Origin: Dermatobacter hominis
Lineage (GTDB): Bacteria > Actinomycetota > Acidimicrobiia > Acidimicrobiales > Microtrichaceae
Assembly (NCBI RefSeq): GCF_020715685.1
Contig: NZ_CP085840.1
Span: 1,302,001-1,366,000, forward strand
Length of the DNA stretch: 64,000 nt
Reading direction: 5' to 3'
Positions 7,264-16,143 of this stretch are shown here, piece by piece. The notes below the pieces were generated by a model. It saw only the letters and a list, made by a program, of their open reading frames with translations. It searched no databases and was not told the DNA's origin. The position numbers and the translations under genes are program-made. The stretch's first letter is position 1, and each line of letters opens with the position of its first letter.

Positions 7264-10200
7264 TCACGTCGCCCCGCCTGTCGACGCCGCGAGGTAGTGC
7301 CGCATCCCGGCGCCGGCGCCCCGCTCGTCCGCCAGGGCCAGGGCCGATTCCACGAGACCTGACGGGACCGGTCGGCCCATGCGCTCGTGGAGCACCGCCC
7401 GGTCGATCCTCGTGCGCGCCAGGAACAGCACCGCGCCCATGTCCCGGTAGACGCGCTCGGCGTCCGCGAGGTGCCGCACCGCAGCGTCCGTACGGCCGAT
7501 CGACGTCGCCAACCGGCCGAGGTACTGGGCGGTGCAGCCGATCGTGATGCCGCCCGAGTTGGCGACCTGGCACGGATAGGGCGACAGGTGCTCGTAGATG
7601 CGTCGACACGCGTCGACCTCGCTGGACCACACGGCCACGTCGGTGAGGTTCGCGAGGTAGGTGAGCGACAGGTTCGTGTGCATCGGGAAGTCCAGGTCGC
7701 GCGACACCTCGGCCGCCAGGAGCTCGACGGCACGCGGCCCCTGTCGGGCGTGGATGAGCTGGCGCGCGGCGAAGGTCGAGAAGAACGGCGCACCCGGTTG
7801 ACCGTCCAGGCCCGCCAGAAGGTCGTCGACCAGGTCCAGGGTCTCCCCTGCGGTGTCGAACTCGTAGCCGAGCCAGCTCGTCAGCCCGACGTGCGCCATC
7901 AACGCCTCGGGCTGACCCGTGTCCAGCCCGAGCTCGAGCGCCCGCTCCGACGCCGTTCGAGCGGCGGCGAGCTCGCCCCGGACCAGCAGGTGGACCGCGT
8001 CGAACATCCGCGTGTACCACTGCGCGAAGGCGAACGGCACAGCGTCGAGCTCCGCCCGCATCGCTGCGAGACGGCGGTCCGCCTCCTTCATGTCGCCCGA
8101 CATGAAGGCCAGCGCGCGGCCTCTCGACTCCACGAACCAACGGCGCACGGGATCCACGAACGGTGCCGCCGCATCCAGCTCGGCCTGGATGCGACCGCGT
8201 GTCGACAGGTCGTCGTACACGGCGTCGGCCAGTTCCGGTCCGCAGTCGACCCACGCATCGACCGACGCCAGGTCGTCGAGGATGCCGATCGCCTCGTCGC
8301 GCAACGGGTACCGCCGATCCGGCGACGCGTACATCAGCTCCTGACCGAGGCACGCCAGCAAGCGGGCGCGGGTCGCAGTGGGTCCCGGACCGACGACGTC
8401 CAGGGTCGTCTGCAGCACCTGGACCCGGTCGCGGTCGATCACCCCGACCTGCGCCAGCGTCCCCCGGCTGAGCCCGATGGCCGCCTCGACCAGCAGATCG
8501 GTCCGGTCCTCGGTCATCGCTCGGCGCGCGGCATCGAGCATCGTGGCCGCGAACGACGCGTCGCCGGTCAGGCGCAGCGCGTGGCCGCGCACGATCCGCA
8601 GCTCCGTCTCCCCCTCCGTCTGACCGCCGCCGCCCAGGAGGGCGATCGCACCCTCGCACCACGCCAGCGCGTCGTCGAACGCGCCACGCTCCAACGCCTG
8701 TCGTGCCGCCACGGTGCTCCATCGCACGGCTCGCCCGACGTCGGCCAGCACGCCGGCGCCGCACCAGAGACGGGCCAGCTCTGCGGCGTCGCCGGAACCC
8801 GCGGCCTCGGCGGCCCTGGCCAGGCGCTCGGACGCCGCTGCCCGTCGCCCGGGGCCCAGGTCGTCGAGCAGGACCGACCGGACCAGTGCGTGTCCGAAGC
8901 GGTACCGGCCGCCGCCCAGATGGCGGACCACGCGGCTCGCCGCCGCGACGTCGACCAGCTCGACGACCTGACCCGGTGCCAGTTCGTCGTCGGCGCGCAC
9001 GAGCGAGGCCACCTGGAACTCCGCGCCGAGCACCGCCCCGAGCTCGAGGATGCGGCGGGTGGACGTACCGAGCGGGGCGAGTCGGTCGCGGATCGCGTCA
9101 CGCACCGACGGCGGCATCCGGTCGATGTCGACCCGGAGGTCCAGGGACCCGTCGACCGCGAGACGGGCGAGCTCGCCGGCGTAGAACGGGTTGCCGCCGC
9201 ACTCCGACGCGATCCGCGCACCGGCCCGCCCGGCGGGGTCGGCGTCGACGAGCACGCTCGCGACCATCCGCTCCACCTGCGGTTCGTCGAGGCCCCCCAG
9301 GTCGAGCCGGGTGCAGCCCGGGAGCCGCTGGAGGTCCGCAAGCGTCGCGACGAGGTCGGGAGCGTCCGGCAGCGCGGTGTCGCGGAAGGTCGCCGCCACG
9401 ACGACACGGGACGACGCGATCGAGCGGCAGAGGTGCCGGAGCGCCGCCATCGTGGACCGGGCTGCCCAGTGGACGTCGTCGACGACCACCACGACCGGCT
9501 GCACGACCGCGAGCTCGGTGACCCACGCCGCGATGGCGGCGAACGTCCTCTGCTGCTCGTCGGCCGGCGCCGCGGGGTCGGCCGTCGAGCCCAGCCGGTC
9601 GCTCGACACCAATCGCACCAGCCCCTCGGCGAACCGGCCGAGGACGGGTGACGCGACGGCGTCCAGGTACGTCTCCAGCGCGCCGGTGAACGGTTCGAAG
9701 GGCACCCTTGCGTCGTGGTCGCACGTGCCGTGCAGCACCAAGCACCCTCGGGAGGCCGCGACATCGGCCGCCTCGGCCACGAGCCGGGTCTTGCCGATCC
9801 CCGCCTCACCGCCGACGAGCACGACGCGACCGGCGCCCTCGGACGCGTCGTCGAGCGCCTCGACCAGGCGATCGAGCTCGACCTGGCGGCCGGTGAACTC
9901 CAGGTCGCGTCGGGTCGCCAGCGAGACCGGCACCTCGAACGACGGCTGGGCCGCACGGACGGGGGTGACCTCGACGACGTCGGGCCGGCCGGGGATCCCC
10001 TTCAGCTCGAGCGACCCGACGGCTCGGACGGTGACCTCCGGGACCGCGCCCGCGAGGGTTGCCACCGCCGCCGTCGCCAGCATCTGCTGCGGCCCGGCGG
10101 CCGCGCACACCCGTGCCGCCTCGTTCGCCGCCATCCCGTGGAGGTCGGAACCCGAGGTGACCAACTCACCCACGCTCGCTCCCATCCGGAGGAGCAGCGG

Positions 10201-10470
10201 GGCGTCGGCCGAGGCGTTCCTCCGCTCGACGCCGGCCAGGACCGCCGCGCCCGCCCGCAGGGCGCCGGCGGCACTGCGGAAGGCGCACATCGCGCCGTCG
10301 CCGGTCCCCTTGACCAGCACGCCGTCGTTGGCGACCGTGGCCGATCGGACGATGCCATCGTGCTCGGTCAGGAGCCGGTTGGCGGCGGCGTCGCCGATCG
10401 CGGCGCGCTGGCGTGTCGAGTCGACCATGTCGGTGAACACCACGACCCACAGACCATCGGTCAGCGACAT
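7264..10470 (-). CDS. Class III nucleotide cyclase fused to a signalling ATPase
   Basis: 1,068 residues in three parts. Residues 1-170 are a class III adenylate/guanylate cyclase domain with both metal aspartates (D14 in FTDMVDST, D58 in KGTGDG), the adenine-selecting Lys K54 and the transition-state pair N116 and R120 in NEAARV, so it should be active. About 195-480 is an AAA/STAND-type ATPase with Walker A GGEAGIGKT (220-228) and Walker B VVVVVDDVHWA. From about 560 onward the chain is helical and TPR-like. No LuxR helix-turn-helix is seen at the end. Such cyclase-ATPase-TPR proteins are numerous in actinobacteria; their ligands are mostly unknown. ATG at 10470 follows TATTGT by 6 bases. 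Confidence 0.9.
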   Translation of the reverse strand: MSLTDGLWVVVFTDMVDSTRQRAAIGDAAANRLLTEHDGIVRSATVANDGVLVKGTGDGAMCAFRSAAGALRAGAAVLAGVERRNASADAPLLLRMGASVGELVTSGSDLHGMAANEAARVCAAAGPQQMLATAAVATLAGAVPEVTVRAVGSLELKGIPGRPDVVEVTPVRAAQPSFEVPVSLATRRDLEFTGRQVELDRLVEALDDASEGAGRVVLVGGEAGIGKTRLVAEAADVAASRGCLVLHGTCDHDARVPFEPFTGALETYLDAVASPVLGRFAEGLVRLVSSDRLGSTADPAAPADEQQRTFAAIAAWVTELAVVQPVVVVVDDVHWAARSTMAALRHLCRSIASSRVVVAATFRDTALPDAPDLVATLADLQRLPGCTRLDLGGLDEPQVERMVASVLVDADPAGRAGARIASECGGNPFYAGELARLAVDGSLDLRVDIDRMPPSVRDAIRDRLAPLGTSTRRILELGAVLGAEFQVASLVRADDELAPGQVVELVDVAAASRVVRHLGGGRYRFGHALVRSVLLDDLGPGRRAAASERLARAAEAAGSGDAAELARLWCGAGVLADVGRAVRWSTVAARQALERGAFDDALAWCEGAIALLGGGGQTEGETELRIVRGHALRLTGDASFAATMLDAARRAMTEDRTDLLVEAAIGLSRGTLAQVGVIDRDRVQVLQTTLDVVGPGPTATRARLLACLGQELMYASPDRRYPLRDEAIGILDDLASVDAWVDCGPELADAVYDDLSTRGRIQAELDAAAPFVDPVRRWFVESRGRALAFMSGDMKEADRRLAAMRAELDAVPFAFAQWYTRMFDAVHLLVRGELAAARTASERALELGLDTGQPEALMAHVGLTSWLGYEFDTAGETLDLVDDLLAGLDGQPGAPFFSTFAARQLIHARQGPRAVELLAAEVSRDLDFPMHTNLSLTYLANLTDVAVWSSEVDACRRIYEHLSPYPCQVANSGGITIGCTAQYLGRLATSIGRTDAAVRHLADAERVYRDMGAVLFLARTRIDRAVLHERMGRPVPSGLVESALALADERGAGAGMRHYLAASTGGAT

Positions 10471-10476
10471 CGGGGA

Positions 10477-10482
10477 ACAATA
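10477..10482 (-). promoter_or_regulatory. -10 box of the cyclase gene
   Basis: TATTGT on the minus strand, 6 bases before ATG 10470. It excludes the in-frame GTG at 10488, which would lie upstream of the transcript start. Confidence 0.55.
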
Positions 10483-10547
10483 TGTCACCCGGTGCGCCGG
10501 AGGCCCGGCTCGCCGGCTCCCACCGCAGGACGGCTGCGGCGCTGCGG

Positions 10548-12170
10548 TCAGCGGGCGGGGGTGATGCGGGCGACGAGCTCGGCCTCGCGACCCTCGATCA
10601 TCCCGCCGGCCAGGCGGAGGCACCCGTAGAGCACCGCCGACCCGACGGCCGGACCGGCGAGCGCGACCACGGCGGTCAGCGCGGCGGACTGCGTCGAGGC
10701 CCACCACACGGCGAGCGCGACCGGGAGCGAGACGATCGTCAGCACCGCCATGTCGGCCATCAGCACGAGGCTGGCGACGCAGCCCTGGCCGGTGTCGCCC
10801 GCCGCGAACGGGTTGGGGCTGTCGGGCACGGCGAAGGGCGCGACCGTCGCGGAGACGACCGACGCCCCGGTCGCGAGCAGGACCGACCCCATCGCCAGGA
10901 GGAGGCCGGCCGGGGCCCACGCCCAGCCGCCGTGGACGACGGCCAGGGCCAGCACGAGCACGACCGCGAACGGCGCCATCGTCGTGATCGACGCGACCGC
11001 CTTGCCCCGGGTCAGGACCCGGCCGTCGGCGCCGGCCGCGACCTCCATCCACAGCGGCGGGCCGTCGAACCCGAACGCGTTGGAGGACTCGAACAGGACC
11101 GCGAAGTGCAGCAGCCCGGCCGTCAGCACGATCCGAGCGTCGGACGACCCGCCGATCAGCGGTCCCGCGACCAGCGCGCCCATGCCGAGCAGCAGCGCGA
11201 CGACGGTGTTGACCGCCTCCCGAGGCGTCCGCATCTTGGTCCGGATGGTCCGGACCCCGACGGCGGTGGCCCGTCCCCGTGGCAGGACCGCCAGCAACCC
11301 GGCCCGGGTTCCGACCCGTCCCGTCCTCACCCGACGGGAGTCGGTCCCGGGCCGCACCGGGGCGGTGACGAGCCGGCCCGTCGTCACGCCGTGGATCCAC
11401 CACAGCAGCGGCAGCCAGACCACGCCGACGACGACGTGGAGGGCGGCGGTGCCGGGCGCCGTCGAGGCGGTCGCCAGCGCCCGCCCGAGCTGACCGGGCG
11501 GCGTCCACGCGAAGACGTCCGCGAGCCGCTCCCACCGGGCCCGGTCCCACGACTGGATCGCCTGCAGCGCGACCTGCGCGCCGAACCACATGGCCACCGC
11601 CGCGAACGCCGCCAGCGTCTGCGCGACGTGCTTCCACCGGCCGTGGGCCAGCACGCCGAGCAGGTTCGCGGCGGTGCGGCTGGCGAGGAGCAGCGTCGCC
11701 CACCACGCGACGACCACCGCGACCACGACGAGCCGCCCCGCCGGGCCGGCGTCGCCGGCGAACCCCAGATACAGCCCGACCCCCGACAGCCCTGCGAGCA
11801 GCGCGGGCGGTCCGACCAGCGCAGCGGTCAGCGCGGCCGCCCCGAGCCGCTGCGGCCCGATGGGCTCCGTGGCGAGGTTCCGGAGGTCGATCGTCGTCTC
11901 CACCCCGGCCGCCGCCGACAGCAGGGCGATGCCGGCGACGATCACCGGGAGGACGATCACGACGACGAGGTCGCCGTTCGAGAAGGAGCGACCGATGCCG
12001 GCGAACGCCGTGAGGCCGAAGAGCCCGAGCACGGTCGAGGCGACGATCGACGACCACGTCTGGAGCCGCAGCTGCATGCGGCCCCGGAGGCCATTGCGCA
12101 GCAGGTTCCACTTGAGCGACGCGAGCGACCGGCAGGCCCGGCCGAGCGACACCTCCCCCGCCGCCGTCAT
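10548..12170 (-). CDS. ABC transporter permease
   Basis: 540 residues with about twelve hydrophobic segments in two blocks separated by a basic, polar loop near residue 260-290 (PVRPGTDSRRVRTGRVGTR). No sequence motif gives a substrate; the layout is that of actinobacterial ABC-2-like export permeases of about 520-560 residues. The ATG at 12170 overlaps the stop of the ATPase gene (ATGA), so the two make one exporter. Part of a three-gene run with a small membrane protein upstream. Confidence 0.85.
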   Translation of the reverse strand: MTAAGEVSLGRACRSLASLKWNLLRNGLRGRMQLRLQTWSSIVASTVLGLFGLTAFAGIGRSFSNGDLVVVIVLPVIVAGIALLSAAAGVETTIDLRNLATEPIGPQRLGAAALTAALVGPPALLAGLSGVGLYLGFAGDAGPAGRLVVVAVVVAWWATLLLASRTAANLLGVLAHGRWKHVAQTLAAFAAVAMWFGAQVALQAIQSWDRARWERLADVFAWTPPGQLGRALATASTAPGTAALHVVVGVVWLPLLWWIHGVTTGRLVTAPVRPGTDSRRVRTGRVGTRAGLLAVLPRGRATAVGVRTIRTKMRTPREAVNTVVALLLGMGALVAGPLIGGSSDARIVLTAGLLHFAVLFESSNAFGFDGPPLWMEVAAGADGRVLTRGKAVASITTMAPFAVVLVLALAVVHGGWAWAPAGLLLAMGSVLLATGASVVSATVAPFAVPDSPNPFAAGDTGQGCVASLVLMADMAVLTIVSLPVALAVWWASTQSAALTAVVALAGPAVGSAVLYGCLRLAGGMIEGREAELVARITPAR

Positions 12171-13024
12171 GGTGCGGGGGTGCCGGGACCGGCGAGCCAC
12201 TGGAGGTCGTCGTGCCGCAGCGGGTCGGCGCCGACCATCTCGATGAACGCCTCCTCGAGCCGGCGGCCGGCCCGCACGTGGTCGATCGGCCCGGCCGCGA
12301 GGAGCCGGCCGGTCGCCATGACCGCGACGTGGTCGCAGAAGCGCTCGACGAGGTCCATCACGTGGCTCGAGAAGACGACCGTCCCCCCGGCGGCGCGGTA
12401 GCGGTCGAGCAGGCCGCGGATCGTCACCGACGACACCGGGTCCACGCCCTCGAACGGCTCGTCGAGCAGCAGGACGGCGGGCCGGTGCAGCAGCGCGCAG
12501 GCCAGCGACGTCTTCTTCCGCATGCCGTGGCTGTAGCTGCCGACCAGCTCCGTCGAGGCCTCCGACAGCCCGAGCACCGACAGCAGCTCGTCGCTGCGGC
12601 GCTCGACCTCGTCCCGGTCGAGCCCACGCAGCTCGCCCAGGTGGCCGAGCAGCTCGCGGGCGGTGAGCCGGTCGAACAGGTGCAGCGGATCCGGCACCAC
12701 GCCGAGCAGGCGCCGCACCGCGACCGGCTCGGCCCACGTGTCGTGGCCACCGATCCACACCTGGCCCCGGTCGGGTCGCTGCAGGCCCGACGCCATCCGC
12801 AGCGTCGTCGTCTTGCCCGACCCGTTCGGGCCCACGAGCCCGAAGAAGCTGCCGACCGGGACGTCGAGGTCGAGCGAGGCCACCGCCGTGCGGTCGCCGA
12901 AGTCCTTGCCGAGCCCGCGGGCGGCCAGCGCGGGCCACCCGGGGACGGGACCGCCCCGGACCTCGGGGCGCGGCACGGCACCCCCGCCGGGACCGTCGCC
13001 GCCGCTCCGCCCGCGCCGCCTCAC
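12167..13024 (-). CDS. ABC transporter ATP-binding protein
   Basis: 285-residue nucleotide-binding subunit: Walker A GPNGSGKTTT, signature SYSHGMRKK (an atypical LSGGQ with SHGM, common in drug and polymer exporters of the CcmA type), Walker B VLLLDEPFEGVD and the switch His in FSSH. The extension after the core (LEEAFIEMVGADP) is usual for ABC-2 ATPases. GTG at 13024 overlaps the stop of the preceding gene as GTGA and has GGAGGCG about 9 bases upstream, which fixes the start. It energises the permease encoded directly after it. Confidence 0.93.
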   Translation of the reverse strand: MRRRGRSGGDGPGGGAVPRPEVRGGPVPGWPALAARGLGKDFGDRTAVASLDLDVPVGSFFGLVGPNGSGKTTTLRMASGLQRPDRGQVWIGGHDTWAEPVAVRRLLGVVPDPLHLFDRLTARELLGHLGELRGLDRDEVERRSDELLSVLGLSEASTELVGSYSHGMRKKTSLACALLHRPAVLLLDEPFEGVDPVSSVTIRGLLDRYRAAGGTVVFSSHVMDLVERFCDHVAVMATGRLLAAGPIDHVRAGRRLEEAFIEMVGADPLRHDDLQWLAGPGTPAP

Positions 13025-13473
13025 GAGTTCGGCGCCTCCACCCGCACGCAGGCGGACTTGGGGACGTCGACGTGCACGCCGTCGGCCCGGACGCTCGCGA
13101 CGATGCAGCGCTCGGTGAAGCCCGACCACCAGCCCTCGGGCTGGAACCGGATGAAGGACAGGTCAGCGGTCGCCCGCACGTTGACGAAGTCGGGCTGGTC
13201 GCGCACCTGCTGCGCCACGCTGCCGTCCTGCTTCACACCGGCGTTGAACGCGAGGAAGTCGTCGGGCGTGGCGCCCCGGAGCAACTCCTCCACCTCCTGG
13301 GCGCGCCGATCGGTGTCGGAGCTCGCCGCGGAGTCGGCCATCAGCTTCGCCACCACGACGGCGACGACGACCACGAGCACGAGGGCGACGACGATCGTGA
13401 CGCCGCGGTGGTCGGCCATCCACCCGAGCGCGCCGCCGCGCCTCCGCCGCCTGCTCGGTGTCCGCCGGGCCAT
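13021..13473 (-). CDS. Single-pass membrane protein, unknown
   Basis: 150 residues: a basic N-terminus ([12 protein letters not shown]), one transmembrane helix around 25-43 rich in Val, and an extracytoplasmic domain of about 105 residues with two cysteines (ERCIVAS, KSACVRV). No family is recognised. Its stop is coupled by GTGA to the ABC ATPase, so it probably belongs to that exporter, perhaps as an accessory or substrate-sensing subunit; this is context only. Confidence 0.75.
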   Translation of the reverse strand: MARRTPSRRRRRGGALGWMADHRGVTIVVALVLVVVVAVVVAKLMADSAASSDTDRRAQEVEELLRGATPDDFLAFNAGVKQDGSVAQQVRDQPDFVNVRATADLSFIRFQPEGWWSGFTERCIVASVRADGVHVDVPKSACVRVEAPNS

Positions 13474-13593
13474 CGCCGCATGATCGCACGCTCCCGGGCC
13501 GGAGCGACGGAGCGCCCGGACGGTCGTCGTCGGCCGGTCGGCGCGACCGCAACGCCGACGCCGCGGCCGGGCGCGGCATGACAGTCTCTGCGC

Positions 13594-16062
13594 ATGTCGA
13601 ACCCGTCCGGATCCGAGGGCCTCTACGTCGGCGAGAGGTCGGACGACTCGGGCGCCCGGACCGGTGAACGGGCGCTCGTCGACGCCGACGACCTCACCAC
13701 GCACGGCGTCATCGTCGGCATGACCGGCTCCGGCAAGACCGGGCTGGCGATCTCGCTCATCGAGGAGGTGCTGCTGTCGGGCGTGCCGGTGCTGGCGATC
13801 GACCCGAAGGGCGATCTGGCCGACCTCCTGCTCACGTTCCCCGAGCTGCGACCCGACGACTTCGCCCCGTGGGTCCCCGACGGCGACGACCCCTCGCAGG
13901 TGGCGACGACGTGGCGTGAAGGCCTGGCGGACTGGGGCGTCGGACCCGAGCGGATCGCCGCGCTCCGGTCGAGGGTCCGCATGGGCGTCTACACGCCCGG
14001 CTCGACCGCGGCCACGCCGCTCGACGTCGTCGGCTCGCTCGGCGCGCCGGCGGGGTCGGGCGGGACCCCGGCCGAGGCGGAGGCCGTCGAGGCCGAGGTA
14101 CAGGCGATCACGTCGGGGCTGCTCGGACTGGTCGGCATCGAGGGCGATCCGCTCGCCAGCCCCGAGCACCTGCTCGTGGCCAACCTCGTGCACGCGGCGT
14201 GGAGCGCCGGGGAGTCGCTCGACCTCGCGACGCTGCTGCAGCGGATCCAGGACCCGCCGATGCGACGCCTCGGCGTGATGGAGCTCGACACGGTGATCGG
14301 CCCCGACGCCCGCACGAAGCTCGCGGTGCGGCTGAACGGGATCCTGGCCGCACCCGGGTTCCAGGACTGGTTCGGCGGCGCGCCGCTCGATCCCCAGCGA
14401 CTGCTGTTCGCGGACGACGGCCGGCCGTCGCTGGCGGTGATCGCGCTCTCGCACCTGTCCGACGCCGAGCGCCAGCTCGTCGTGAGCCGGGTGCTGGCGT
14501 CGGTGATCCGCTGGTTCCGCAGCCAGCCCGGGACCGATCGCCTGCGGGCCCTCGTCTACCTCGACGAGGTGGCGGGCTACGCACCCCCGACCGCACAGCC
14601 CGCGACCAAGGCGCCGATCCTGACGATCCTCAAGCAGGCCCGGGCCTTCGGCGTCGGCATGGTGCTCGCCACCCAGAACCCGGTCGACCTCGACTACAAG
14701 GCGATGTCGAACGCCGGCACGTGGATGGTGGGCCGGCTGCAGACCGAGCGCGACAAGGCCCGGTTGCTCGAGGGCATGGCCCCGGCCGCCGGCGGCGTCG
14801 ACGTGGCGGCGCTCGACGCCTCGATCACGGCGCTCGACAAGCGGCAGTTCCTCTGGCACCGCACCGGGTCCGACGTGCCGGTCCGGTTCGGGTCGCGCTG
14901 GGCGATGTCGTACCTGCGGGGGCCGGTGACCGGCTCGCAGCTCGCCCAGCTCCCCGGGCGCGAGGAGGTGCCCCCGGCGACGGCGGCCGCGGCGACGGCG
15001 GCTCCTGCACCCGGGTCGGCCGCCGCGGGCGCGGTCCCCGCCGCGGCGCCGGCACCCGCACCCGGGGTCGACGCGCCGGTCGCCGCGACCACGCCGCCCG
15101 GCGTCGACGGGCCGGGCACCGCCGCGGGCGACGCCTCCCCGGTCATGCCCGAGGTCGCCGACGGCGTCCCCGTCCGGTACCTCGATCCGGCGGCGCCGTG
15201 GGCGGCCGCCGTCGGTGCCGTGCCCACCAGCACGGCGCTGCAGGCCGGGATCGCCCTGCGGGTGTCGCTCCTGTTCGACGACGCCAAGGCCGGCGTCCGC
15301 GAGGTGCAGGAGTGGGAGGCCGTGCTCGCGCCGCTCGGCGACGTGGTCGACCCCGCGACCGCCACCGTCGTCGACCACGACGACCGTGACCTCCGCCCCG
15401 ACGCGCCGGCCGCCGCCACCTACCTCCCGACCCCGGCACGGATCGGCACGAAGTCCTTCTACACCGACCTGTCCAAGCGCCTGAAGGACCTGCTCGTCCG
15501 GGAGCAGGTCCTCACCGTCCCGGTGAACCGGACGCTCAAGCTGTGGGGCCGGGTCGGCGAGACCGCCGAGGAGTTCGCGGCGCGCTGCGACGAGGCGGCC
15601 CAGGCCGCCGCCGACGCCGAGGCGGCGAAGGTGCGGGAGAAGCTGACGGCGCGGATCGAGCGGTCCCGGGCCGCCGTCGAGACCGCGCGGCGCCGGGCGG
15701 ACTCGGCCGCCGAGGCCGCGGACGCGGCCGGGTCGACCGAGCTGACCGACGTGGCCGGCTCGCTCCTCGGCGGCCTGCTCGGGGGTCGGAGCCGGACGCG
15801 TGGCCTGGCCACCGCCGCGCGCACCGCGATGGCCGGCCGGGAGCGGGTCGGCAAGGCGCGCCAGCGCGCCGACGACGCGGCCGCGGCCGTCGCCGACAAG
15901 GCCGACGACGTCGCCGCGCTCGAGCAGGAGCTCGCCGAGCAGCTGGTGGCGATCGACGACGAGTGGCGGGCAGTGGCCGACGAGGTGCAGGAGGCGCAGA
16001 TCACGCTGTCGCGCACCGACGTCACCGTCGAGATGGTCACCCTCGTGTGGATCCCCGTGTGA
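13594..16062 (+). CDS. HerA-like (DUF87) P-loop ATPase
   Basis: 822 residues. The N-terminal half is a HerA/FtsK-class motor: Walker A GMTGSGKT at about 43-50, the strand VLAIDPKGDLADLL, Walker B RALVYLDEVAGY, and the sensor segment GVGMVLATQNPVDLDYKAM. A Pro/Ala-rich linker lies around 450-520, and the last 200 residues contain an Ala/Arg/Glu coiled coil (roughly 660-790). HerA proteins pump DNA or work with nucleases in end resection, conjugation or defence. No NurA, Sir2 or other partner gene lies next to it, so its role here is unknown. It starts a + strand run and is followed by a hairpin at 16073. Confidence 0.88.
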   Translation: MSNPSGSEGLYVGERSDDSGARTGERALVDADDLTTHGVIVGMTGSGKTGLAISLIEEVLLSGVPVLAIDPKGDLADLLLTFPELRPDDFAPWVPDGDDPSQVATTWREGLADWGVGPERIAALRSRVRMGVYTPGSTAATPLDVVGSLGAPAGSGGTPAEAEAVEAEVQAITSGLLGLVGIEGDPLASPEHLLVANLVHAAWSAGESLDLATLLQRIQDPPMRRLGVMELDTVIGPDARTKLAVRLNGILAAPGFQDWFGGAPLDPQRLLFADDGRPSLAVIALSHLSDAERQLVVSRVLASVIRWFRSQPGTDRLRALVYLDEVAGYAPPTAQPATKAPILTILKQARAFGVGMVLATQNPVDLDYKAMSNAGTWMVGRLQTERDKARLLEGMAPAAGGVDVAALDASITALDKRQFLWHRTGSDVPVRFGSRWAMSYLRGPVTGSQLAQLPGREEVPPATAAAATAAPAPGSAAAGAVPAAAPAPAPGVDAPVAATTPPGVDGPGTAAGDASPVMPEVADGVPVRYLDPAAPWAAAVGAVPTSTALQAGIALRVSLLFDDAKAGVREVQEWEAVLAPLGDVVDPATATVVDHDDRDLRPDAPAAATYLPTPARIGTKSFYTDLSKRLKDLLVREQVLTVPVNRTLKLWGRVGETAEEFAARCDEAAQAAADAEAAKVREKLTARIERSRAAVETARRRADSAAEAADAAGSTELTDVAGSLLGGLLGGRSRTRGLATAARTAMAGRERVGKARQRADDAAAAVADKADDVAALEQELAEQLVAIDDEWRAVADEVQEAQITLSRTDVTVEMVTLVWIPV

Positions 16063-16072
16063 GCTCCACCGC

Positions 16073-16120
16073 TTCTGTGATGCTCCATACGTCCGGATCG
16101 ACGTATCGAGCATCACAGAA
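16073..16120 (+). terminator. Hairpin after the HerA-like gene
   Basis: TTCTGTGATGCTC (16073-16085) pairs with GAGCATCACAGAA (16108-16120), with an inner ATACGTC/GACGTAT stem. It starts 11 bases past the stop. The same arm sequence occurs again at 63832-63881, 47 kb away, so it is a repeated element as well as a likely terminator. Confidence 0.65.
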
Positions 16121-16143
16121 CGGAGGGGCGGCGTGAGCCCGCG

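Noticed and set aside
7264-12111. A single 1,615-codon open frame covering cyclase and permease regions
   Set aside because: Its upper part is a shadow of the ABC permease in another frame; the cyclase has its own ATG with a TATTGT box 6 bases upstream.
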